This document shows, piece after piece, positions 6,246-13,169 of a stretch of DNA of 13,169 nt. The stretch is from Patescibacteria group bacterium (GTDB lineage Bacteria; Patescibacteriota; Gracilibacteria; UM-FILTER-43-11): the NCBI GenBank assembly GCA_018814945.1, contig JAHIYT010000129.1:1-13169 (forward strand), given 5' to 3'. Each line of letters opens with the position of its first letter. Position 1 is the stretch's first letter. The translations under genes were made by a program, and so were the position numbers. The notes under the pieces were generated by a model. The model was given only the letters and a program-made list of their open reading frames with translations. It made no database searches and was not told the origin of the DNA.

Positions 6246-8317
6246 TTAAGATGTAAGGTGAAATAATCTATAAGCATAAAACAAGGTGCGCTATCACTTC
6301 CTTCTGGCGGAATGCCATCCCAATTAAAATTGAATCTGGCTTTTATCATAATATCATCGGTGCCACCAACGTATTTTAGAACATCTGTTTCGTCGTATTT
6401 AACTTCCCAGGCTTGTTGGTCGCTTATTTCGCCATCAACAGTAGGTGCACCTATAACTTCCCATGATTCAGTATCCCAGTTATATAGTTCTACGTCTTGA
6501 TTGCCAACTAGACTACCATTCATTGGACAGTTTGAGCTTAAGGTATCACAGAAGAATTGTCCTAAGCTTTGGTAGGCGGTTTCACCACCAACGGTTATGC
6601 TTTTTAGTTCAGTTAGCTGTATTTGTGTAAGAACTGATTTAAAGGTTTTTTCCCAGTATACTGATTCCTCACCACTCTGAGTCCCACCGATAAAAGCTGG
6701 GTTGTCAGTATCATCATCTTCAAATGTGTACCAATGTGAACACCATTCCGGGAAGGCTTCATCCCATTTGTAGCATAAATCAGTATATACATTGGTTGTT
6801 ATAATTCCTGTTCCAATATCACCACAATCATCTGCACAGCCACCTTCACAATAACAAATGTAACGATCGGTTTCATAAATACTTGTTTCTGGAGGATTAA
6901 TAACATTTGCATTTGTGCCAAAATCGAATTCAACCGAAATCAATTCTTCTTCTGAATATGCAGAGCTAATCAGGAATGAATAGGAATCTCCGGCTATTCC
7001 ATCTAATTCAATTGCATATCCATTCACATCAACAAGGTAGTTATTTTCATTAGTAATTATGTTCACTTCAGTTCCACCAGTTGTTTCGGTTGTCACCGTA
7101 ACTGTGTCTGAACCATTTTCAACTTCAATTATAAATACATCTGTTTTTTCAGTTTGTTCAGATGATCCCAATACTTCATCTGCATCATGAAACTTAACTC
7201 TATTATTCCATTCCTCTGGTGGGGTGGCATCTGAATAGAATGTAACTTCATAATTTGCATAATTTCTCCTATCAACCATTAACCATGGTATATATTGTGC
7301 TGCTAAATCTGCTCCTAAAATTATAACTTTGTTAAATACTGGTAGATTGTCCATTTCTGTTACTGCTTCTAAAATTCCTTCCGGTAATATTGTATTTGCT
7401 ACAAAGACTTGTCTAAAGTGTCCGTTCGTCAGTAATGGGTGTGCATCTATTAGTGCGGTTAGAACAGTAGGGGACAATGGAGAAGCAGCTAATAATATTG
7501 ATTTTAAACTTGAGCTAGATAATGGTGGATTCTGATTTATAAGGTCTAATAATTGATCATCCGGGCTACAGTCATAAGCACCACCCAGGCCTCCGCCCCC
7601 ACCTCCACCCTCTCCTCCGAAGGCACTGGAATCACACTCATCTCCTATGTTATCTGCATCGTAATCATCCTGAAATGGGTTATAAGCAAGTACGCAGTTA
7701 TCCAACTCGTTACAAACACTATCACCGTCTGCATCTCCGCAACATTCTGCATGCTTTGGAAATACATCCAAATAGTCAGGGCATCCGTCCTCATCATAAT
7801 CTCCGTTTTCCAAATTAGCTGACACTACATAATCCTGAGGTACGTCATAATCTTCGAGCCCGCTAATTCCAAGTCTTATGTTAACACCCAAAACTATATC
7901 CGGGTCGTTTAGTATATCTGTAATTCTTTCAAAATATAAACTTTCAACTACCGTGTCATGAGAAGAAAGGTCAGATGTAACACCATCTTCAGTTATTTTT
8001 ATTTTATTATCAGCAGGATTTAATTCAATTATTACTGAACTATCGTCTTGCATTATTAAAGACAGCTTTCCATTGGGCTCATTTAAAACAGATCCCGCAA
8101 CATCAACTTTTTTTGCATCTATTATAATGTCATACACCCTTTCTACAACGAATCTACTATCTGTGCTCACTTGTTTTTCAACGGTGTGTCTTTCCTCAAG
8201 TTTTAGTGAATTTATAGATACTGTGAGCAGTATAGGAGTTAATACTAGAAAAACTGCTATATATAGGAGTAGTTCTATAAATGTTGTTCCCCCTTTGTTT
8301 TTAAATACGTTTTTCAT
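6239..8317 (-). CDS. giant modular pseudopilin with TSP3 calcium repeats, copy 2
   Basis: This is a 692-residue pseudopilin, several times the normal size. Leader KNKGG is followed by TTFIELLLY: cleavage after G10, Glu+5 at E15. A PilW/GspJ-like pilin region runs to about 170. Thrombospondin type 3 calcium loops follow at 173-229 (DYDEDGCPDY, DADGDSVCNELD, DYDADNIGDECD). Next come a poly-Gly linker (about 234-246), a helical repeat region with SPLSPTVL, a variable middle, and a Cys-rich beta-type C-terminal domain (about 488-692) ending FTLHLKW. It is a tandem paralogue of the gene upstream, with near-identical ends and a different middle. The frame is open to an ATG at 8353, but alignment with the paralogue favours the ATG at 8317. 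It probably acts as a calcium-stabilised adhesin at the pilus tip; ligand unknown. Jelly-roll or lectin-like folding of the C-terminal domain is only my inference. Confidence 0.85.
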   Translation of the reverse strand: MKNVFKNKGGTTFIELLLYIAVFLVLTPILLTVSINSLKLEERHTVEKQVSTDSRFVVERVYDIIIDAKKVDVAGSVLNEPNGKLSLIMQDDSSVIIELNPADNKIKITEDGVTSDLSSHDTVVESLYFERITDILNDPDIVLGVNIRLGISGLEDYDVPQDYVVSANLENGDYDEDGCPDYLDVFPKHAECCGDADGDSVCNELDNCVLAYNPFQDDYDADNIGDECDSSAFGGEGGGGGGGLGGAYDCSPDDQLLDLINQNPPLSSSSLKSILLAASPLSPTVLTALIDAHPLLTNGHFRQVFVANTILPEGILEAVTEMDNLPVFNKVIILGADLAAQYIPWLMVDRRNYANYEVTFYSDATPPEEWNNRVKFHDADEVLGSSEQTEKTDVFIIEVENGSDTVTVTTETTGGTEVNIITNENNYLVDVNGYAIELDGIAGDSYSFLISSAYSEEELISVEFDFGTNANVINPPETSIYETDRYICYCEGGCADDCGDIGTGIITTNVYTDLCYKWDEAFPEWCSHWYTFEDDDTDNPAFIGGTQSGEESVYWEKTFKSVLTQIQLTELKSITVGGETAYQSLGQFFCDTLSSNCPMNGSLVGNQDVELYNWDTESWEVIGAPTVDGEISDQQAWEVKYDETDVLKYVGGTDDIMIKARFNFNWDGIPPEGSDSAPCFMLIDYFTLHLKW

Positions 8318-8346
8318 TTTTAATATTAGGTAATTAATAGAGGGTA

Positions 8347-10941
8347 TTACCATTTAAGATGTAAAGTGAAATAATCGATTAACATAAAACATGGTGCGCT
8401 CTCACTACCTTCTGGTGGCACTCCTTCCCAATTAAATTCTAATCTCGCTTTGATTAAATCATTATCATCACCACCTATGAATTTAAGGACGTCACCGTCT
8501 TCATAAGTAATTTTCGATTTTTGCTGGTCACTGGTAGAACCATCTGCATTTAAAACACCAATGACTTCCCATGTTTCATTAGTCCAATTATAAAGTTCAA
8601 TATTTTGGTTTCCTACTAAATTACCGCTCATTGGGCAGTCAGCATGGTACTCATCACAATAAAATTGACCAATACTTTGATATGCAATTTCTGTTTCTAT
8701 ACTTATTTTTTTCAGCTCATCGTGTTCTCTGTCTGATAATGATAATTTAAATGTTTTTTCCCAATAACCGCTTTCTTCTCCTATCTGATTGCCTCCTATG
8801 TAAGCTACGTTCAGGGAATCGTCGTCTTGGAAGGTTTTCCATTTTACACACCATTCAGGGTAAGAATCATCTGCTAAATAGCATTGATCTGTAAAAATGT
8901 CACCTATATATATACCAGTACCTGTGTCTCCACATTCATCTTCACATCCTCCCGGGCAATAATCGGTGATACGTGTTAGGTAGTAATCATCGTTGTTAAT
9001 TGGATCGGTAATAACAAGATCTCCTTCCTGGTTCTTGTAAAATTGAAATTCAGCGTATTCCAATGGTTGTGTATTTGCCACACTACTTACGCTAAATACA
9101 TAAGTATAAGCAATACCTTCGTTATTACATCCCTCTTCCCCCTCAATACATTCTTCATAGTCAGGGAAAGTTATCAGCAATACTAGATCTTGAAAATCTG
9201 CAGAGGATGTATCTAGTGAACCAAATTCATATAGTATTATGACCTGATTAAGTTCAACAGATATCTTCCCATCTTGATCAATATACGGAGCAAGTATTTC
9301 CGATATACCCTGTTGTACATCAAAAGCGTCATAATTTGGTAAATCACTGCCATTTTGTAACACAAGAACGTGTGCATCTCCATCATCTGAATAATAGCTT
9401 TGATCAAAATTGTTGTAATATTTGGCACGCCCTTTAATAGCAATATCTGTTTGAGAATCCAGAATTTTCGAGTAAGATTCATCACCATCTTCATATAGAG
9501 TTACATAAACGTCCACCTCCGGTCCGCCCGAGCCGTAAGTTATTTGTGAAGCGATTACATCTACTATCATTTCTCCCGAAGGTGCAACGATATTTCCATT
9601 ATTTTCAATCCCTATATCATCAATTGTTCTGCTTTTATAATCTATTAACCAACCTTTTTCATCCAAAATAACTTCTCCTACCGTATTGAAATAAGTTGTA
9701 TCATCACCGTCACTATATGTTTTTACTGACAAATTTATAATATCTCCTACAACTGTCATGGTGAATATATCGGTTTTATAAGTCTCAAATTCTCCTAATT
9801 CGTAATTTGGGTTTTTAAAACTTACCTTTTCTTTTCCATCATTCTCCACTTCGTACACAATATTATTGGTTGGGTCTTCTCCTTCCACCCATAATACTGC
9901 TTCAGCTTCTTCGTGTGCGTCTATTATCTTATTTTTGTAATTGTCATCTATATTTTCCATTGCCAATAAGTTTATATAGACATCACCCGGTAGTTTTACG
10001 TTATTAACAAAAATATCCTTAAAATGACCATCTTTTATTATTTCGTCTTCCCCCTCATTTTCTTTTATATCAATTAGTGCGTTTAGTACTGTTGGTGATA
10101 AAGGTGAAGAAGTTAAAAGAGTCTTTTTTAGCTTGTTTGATTGTACGGGGGGTTCGTAATTAATAAGTTCTAATTGCTGACTTTCATTACTGCAATTAGG
10201 AGATCCGCCGCCATCTGAACCTCCGCCTCCTGTTCCGTAGGCTGTTAAATCACATTCATCTCCTATGCCATCTTCGTCATAATCTTCCTGAAATGGATTG
10301 TAAGTCAATATACAGTTATCCAGTTCATTACAGGTGCCATCAGCATCCGCATCTCCGCAACATGCTGCGTGTTTAGGAAATATATCTTTGTAATCTGGAC
10401 ATCCATCTTCATCATAATCTCCATTCTCTAAATTTGCTGAAACTACGTAATCCTGAGGTACATCGTATTCTTCAATTCCGCTAATCTTGAGCCTCATATT
10501 AACACCCAAAATTATATCCGGATCATTTAATGTGTCCGTAATTTTTTCGAAATACAGGTTTTCAATTACAGCGTCTCCAGAAGAAAGCTCATAAGTAATA
10601 TCATCTTCGGTTATCTTTACCTTATTATCATTAGGATCCACCTCAATTATTACTAAGCTGTCATCCTGCATTACTAATGATATCCTTCCATTTGCAGCGT
10701 TAAATATAGAATCTTCAACATCAATTCTTTTTGCGTCTATTATGGTGTCATACACCCTTTCTATTACAAATCTACTATCTGTGCTTACTTTTTTTTCAAC
10801 AGTGTGTCTTTCCTCAAGTTTCAGTGAATTTATAGATACGGTAAGTAGTATAGGGGTTAAGGCTAGAAAAACTGCTATATATAGGAGTAGCTCTATAAAT
10901 GTTGCACCTGCTTTGTTTTTGAAAATATTTTTATTTTTCAT
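8347..10941 (-). CDS. giant modular pseudopilin with TSP3 calcium repeats, copy 1
   Basis: At 864 residues this is the larger and first of two tandem paralogues. Leader FKNKAG is followed by ATFIELLLY: cleavage after G12, Glu+5 at E17. A PilW/GspJ-like region is followed by thrombospondin type 3 loops (175-231, Asp-rich with paired Cys), a Gly/Ser linker, and a helical repeat region containing SPLSPTVL. An acidic beta-rich middle of nearly 400 residues has no counterpart in the other copy. The C-terminal domain (about 660-864) contains CPGGCEDECGDTGTG, IELYNW and CFMLIDYFTLHLKW. The cysteine content fits an exported disulfide-bonded protein. The gene begins 3 nt after the PilV-like stop. DNA of the pilin region is close to copy 2, for example 28 identical bases at 10863-10890 and 8245-8272. 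A tip adhesin role is inferred from architecture. Confidence 0.88.
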   Translation of the reverse strand: MKNKNIFKNKAGATFIELLLYIAVFLALTPILLTVSINSLKLEERHTVEKKVSTDSRFVIERVYDTIIDAKRIDVEDSIFNAANGRISLVMQDDSLVIIEVDPNDNKVKITEDDITYELSSGDAVIENLYFEKITDTLNDPDIILGVNMRLKISGIEEYDVPQDYVVSANLENGDYDEDGCPDYKDIFPKHAACCGDADADGTCNELDNCILTYNPFQEDYDEDGIGDECDLTAYGTGGGGSDGGGSPNCSNESQQLELINYEPPVQSNKLKKTLLTSSPLSPTVLNALIDIKENEGEDEIIKDGHFKDIFVNNVKLPGDVYINLLAMENIDDNYKNKIIDAHEEAEAVLWVEGEDPTNNIVYEVENDGKEKVSFKNPNYELGEFETYKTDIFTMTVVGDIINLSVKTYSDGDDTTYFNTVGEVILDEKGWLIDYKSRTIDDIGIENNGNIVAPSGEMIVDVIASQITYGSGGPEVDVYVTLYEDGDESYSKILDSQTDIAIKGRAKYYNNFDQSYYSDDGDAHVLVLQNGSDLPNYDAFDVQQGISEILAPYIDQDGKISVELNQVIILYEFGSLDTSSADFQDLVLLITFPDYEECIEGEEGCNNEGIAYTYVFSVSSVANTQPLEYAEFQFYKNQEGDLVITDPINNDDYYLTRITDYCPGGCEDECGDTGTGIYIGDIFTDQCYLADDSYPEWCVKWKTFQDDDSLNVAYIGGNQIGEESGYWEKTFKLSLSDREHDELKKISIETEIAYQSIGQFYCDEYHADCPMSGNLVGNQNIELYNWTNETWEVIGVLNADGSTSDQQKSKITYEDGDVLKFIGGDDNDLIKARLEFNWEGVPPEGSESAPCFMLIDYFTLHLKW

Positions 10942-10944
10942 TTT

Positions 10945-11469
10945 TTATGATGAATACGTAATCGTTTTCTGCCAGTTCGTAATATAAATAGTTTGTGTTA
11001 TTAAATCTAATGGCAAATAGTCCGGCGCCCATAATATTTGAATTTCTATTTTTTTAGTGTTCGGATCTTCATGATTCGGTCCTGAATCACCATCAAAATA
11101 AATGTTATTCGTACTGTCGTGTCTTAATGCATTTGAAACCGTAATATATCTCTCAAAAGTATCTTTATCCGGTAGGTCATTTTTTACTAACCATGAATTA
11201 GATCCTGGATTTCTAATTAAATAGAAAGATCCATTTGCTATTAAGTCGAACCCCTGATTCCTCATATACCTTAATATATCGTTTGTTTCACCCAATGTGG
11301 TTGCTGCAGAATGCTGAATATATGCCTGACCATTAATCTTGCTTGCACTGATGAATATACCAATAGAAGTTGGAACCAAGATTGCAAATAATATGGTTAC
11401 AATAATCAATTCGACTATGCTCGATCCCTTTTTATACTCTTTGATTTTTTTAATTATTTTAGTTAACAA
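10945..11469 (-). CDS. PilV/GspI-like minor pseudopilin
   Basis: This minor pseudopilin has 174 residues. The Lys-rich leader IKKIKEYKKG precedes SSIVELIIVTILFAILVP: predicted cleavage after G15, mature Ser+1 and Glu+5 at E20, helix to about 40. The rest is a mixed alpha/beta domain without cysteines. The only possible start is TTG at 11469, overlapping the upstream gene by 11 bases; a TAA closes the frame a few codons further up. An AAGGAG directly abuts this TTG, one of the very few Shine-Dalgarno-like strings in the window, so initiation probably depends on coupling with the upstream stop. The closest described class is PilV/GspI by position after a GspH/FimT-like gene and before PilW-like genes. 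The subclass is less certain than the pilin identity. Confidence 0.82.
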   Translation of the reverse strand: MLTKIIKKIKEYKKGSSIVELIIVTILFAILVPTSIGIFISASKINGQAYIQHSAATTLGETNDILRYMRNQGFDLIANGSFYLIRNPGSNSWLVKNDLPDKDTFERYITVSNALRHDSTNNIYFDGDSGPNHEDPNTKKIEIQILWAPDYLPLDLITQTIYITNWQKTITYSS

Positions 11470-11926
11470 CTCCTTGCGCGTTAATATTTATTGTATAGCT
11501 GTAATTGGCGTCTCCTATAGTAAAATTGCCATAATTATCAGTTTTGCCCGTTTGTGTTTGGAAAATTATTTCGTCGGTGACTCCGATGCTAGGATTAAGA
11601 CTTAAATCAGTAATATTTAATTGTTCCAGTTGCACAACTGTATTCTCTGTATCGAATGGGCTATATGTTTTTCTAAATCCTGTAATTGTTCTTGTGGGAA
11701 CGTCTATGTGAATACCATAATCTTCACTTGTTGGGTTCTTTAGAGCCTTAAATCTAGTTTGCCCTATTAGGGTTAGCACATTGTTTACATCTGCTTTTAC
11801 CAACGAAAATGAATAATATTGAAAATATGCTCCTACTCCAACTCCAGCCAATAATAGGAATAATGAAATTGTGATTATCACTTCTATAAATGAAAATGCC
11901 TTTATTTTTTTATTTAGGAATTTCAT
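11459..11926 (-). CDS. GspH/FimT-like minor pseudopilin
   Basis: This minor pseudopilin has 155 residues. After the leader MKFLNKKIKA comes FSFIEVIITISLFLLLAGVGVG, with Glu+5 at E15. The residue before the cut is Ala10 rather than the usual Gly. The helix is followed by an alpha-1 continuation (ADVNNVLTLIGQTRFKALKN) and a beta-rich C-terminal half with IIFQTQTGKTDNYGN, resembling GspH/FimT proteins, which help nucleate pilus assembly. The ATG shares one base with the pilC stop (TAATG), indicating coupled translation, and there is no Shine-Dalgarno. The next gene starts inside its last codons. Confidence 0.82.
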   Translation of the reverse strand: MKFLNKKIKAFSFIEVIITISLFLLLAGVGVGAYFQYYSFSLVKADVNNVLTLIGQTRFKALKNPTSEDYGIHIDVPTRTITGFRKTYSPFDTENTVVQLEQLNITDLSLNPSIGVTDEIIFQTQTGKTDNYGNFTIGDANYSYTININAQGVVN

Positions 11927-13095
11927 TAATTACTTACATTTGAAATTAATTGATAGATAGGTCCGATAACCGTTACCACAAGGCCGGCAACCATTAATCC
12001 GAGTAAAACCATAATTACCGGTTCGATTATTGTCGTAATATTTTTTACATCTTCATCTACAAGATTTTTGTAATAACCTTTTAAATAATCAATAACATGA
12101 GGTAGCTTACCAGTCCTTTCTCCTACCTTAATAAGCTTTATGAACATAGGAGGAAAGATTGATTTTTCTTTAAAACTATTTGAAAAAGAAGATCCGTTTT
12201 TAATTTTATCTACCATATAATTTACTTCATCTCGGAAAACTGTATTGTTTATAACCGATTCGGTGATTTCCAAACATCTTATAATGGTTAATCCACTCGC
12301 AAATAATGTACCGAAATGCTGACCCACTTGTGTTGTGTTATAGTTGAGTACTATATGTCCTACAAATGGAAACTTTAAAAAGAGCATATCTTTATGACCT
12401 TTTATTATTGGGTTTTTTAGTATGAAGTGACCACCAATAATCACACCGGCTATTACGAGCCCAATCATTAAAATATTACCCTCAATAAATTCTGTTATTC
12501 CAATAGTGATTTTGGTTGCTAGTGGTATTTCTGCATTTAAACTGTAGAAAATTGTAAGAATTCTAGGCATTACAAAGAAAAAGAGCACAAAAAGGAACAG
12601 CACCATAACCGAAAGAATTATCTTCGGATATAAAAGTGCACCTTTTACTTTACTTTTAAATTTATCATTTTCCTCTAAGTGGTTTGCAAGGTCACTCATG
12701 GTTTCTGCCAGTGATCCCGATTGTTCACCAACATGAACGATATTCGTATATATTTCAGGAAATACTTTAGGAAACTTTTTCATTGATGCAGATAAGGATT
12801 GTCCATTATTTAAACTCTCAATCACGTTATCTAAACGGCTTGCAAATACCTTGTTTCTTGATTGATCTCTTAAAAATGTAATAGCTTCAAAAATAGTAAC
12901 TCCAGCACTTATCATTACAGATAAATGTCTTGTAAATTCAACTACCTCTTTAGAAGAAATTGTTCCAATTTCGCTAAGTTTTGCAAATATACCTTTTTTC
13001 TTTTTGGTAGGTTTCTTTATATTGAATTTTATTTCTTCTATTTCCGTTTCATTACTTTTTGTTTCTTGCATATCCCTTTCTTCAAGCTTATTCAT
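11926..13095 (-). CDS. pilC: type IV pilus inner-membrane platform protein PilC
   Basis: PilC (GspF family) is the polytopic platform that passes motion from the assembly ATPase to the growing pilus. The 389 residues from this ATG hold two GspF-type cytoplasmic helical domains (about 52-155 and 255-355), each with the conserved GE-x-x-G turn (GEQSG 123-127, GERTG 325-329). Three membrane helices lie at about 159-180, 208-226 and 357-384. This is the expected layout. The first 50 residues are a charged low-complexity tail. The reading frame stays open without a stop from 13095 to the window edge at 13169 and keeps the same Glu/Lys/Asn/Ser character, so the true start may lie outside and the gene may be 5'-partial here. 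It is the first visible gene of the operon; PilB and PilT would be expected further upstream. Confidence 0.95.
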   Translation of the reverse strand: MNKLEERDMQETKSNETEIEEIKFNIKKPTKKKKGIFAKLSEIGTISSKEVVEFTRHLSVMISAGVTIFEAITFLRDQSRNKVFASRLDNVIESLNNGQSLSASMKKFPKVFPEIYTNIVHVGEQSGSLAETMSDLANHLEENDKFKSKVKGALLYPKIILSVMVLFLFVLFFFVMPRILTIFYSLNAEIPLATKITIGITEFIEGNILMIGLVIAGVIIGGHFILKNPIIKGHKDMLFLKFPFVGHIVLNYNTTQVGQHFGTLFASGLTIIRCLEITESVINNTVFRDEVNYMVDKIKNGSSFSNSFKEKSIFPPMFIKLIKVGERTGKLPHVIDYLKGYYKNLVDEDVKNITTIIEPVIMVLLGLMVAGLVVTVIGPIYQLISNVSN

Positions 13096-13140
13096 TCCGC
13101 TTTCTTTAGGTTCAGTATTTGTATTTTTTGTTTTATTTTC

Positions 13141-13169
13141 AGATACTTCAGATACTTCAGATACTTCAG
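13141..13169 (-). repeat. 9-bp tandem repeat in frame with pilC
   Basis: Three exact copies of AGATACTTC plus a partial copy reach the window edge. On the minus strand and in the pilC frame they read EVSEVSEVSE. The unit length keeps the frame, which fits a coding low-complexity tail prone to copy-number change. Whether it is translated depends on a start beyond the edge. Confidence 0.7.

Noticed and set aside
7553..7822. Open frame on the plus strand opposite the TSP3 region
   Set aside because: It is the complement of an Asp/Cys-rich coding stretch whose minus-strand frame shows clear calcium-loop motifs. The same holds for other opposite-strand frames at 3692-4096, 4948-5178, 6312-6500, 7329-7535, 8073-8333, 10742-10987 and 11339-11605.
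6239..10941. Reading the two giant proteins as ordinary secreted thrombospondin-type or cell-wall proteins
   Set aside because: Both carry a full prepilin N-terminus with cleavage site and Glu+5 and sit inside a pilus operon between other pseudopilins.

Overview
The window is AT-rich and reads like a chromosomal piece of a Patescibacteria (Candidate Phyla Radiation) bacterium, most likely from the Parcubacteria side. This is an inference, with no marker gene for placement. It rests on almost no Shine-Dalgarno sequences, TAA stops, tightly overlapping genes, a compact type IV pilus locus with PilM/N/O parts but no PilP or PilQ here, and pilins of the type common in those genomes. The standard genetic code fits all genes.

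Layout: 1-127 is a short intergenic stretch with a degenerate 9-mer array. recG (128-2200, +) is a complete branch-migration helicase. The gene-free stretch 2201-2791 is not empty. A perfect 16-bp inverted repeat (2207-2222 / 2705-2720) bounds a segment whose two halves fold back on each other in several GC-rich stems with matching side hairpins. A strong bidirectional terminator (2741-2773) follows, shared by the convergent transcripts.

From 2792 to the right edge everything reads on the minus strand as one type IV pilus operon. In transcription order it encodes: PilC platform protein (5' end possibly outside the window); a GspH/FimT-like minor pseudopilin; a PilV/GspI-like minor pseudopilin; two very large tandem paralogous pseudopilins (864 and about 692 aa), each with a pilin N-terminus, thrombospondin type 3 calcium-binding repeats, a Gly-rich linker, a variable middle and a conserved Cys-rich C-terminal domain; a PilX/GspK-like small pseudopilin; a natural PilM-PilN fusion; a PilO-like protein; and the major prepilin, which has its own extended -10 promoter.

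How they would work together: PilC, PilMN and PilO form the inner-membrane assembly platform. The four non-giant pilins build and prime the fibre. The two giant pseudopilins are the best candidates for calcium-dependent adhesive tips. The assembly ATPase (PilB), retraction ATPase (PilT) and prepilin peptidase (PilD) are not in the window.

The points most worth a second look are the duplicated giant tip-adhesin pilins, the foldback element or structured RNA behind recG, and the PilM-PilN fusion with degraded nucleotide-binding motifs.
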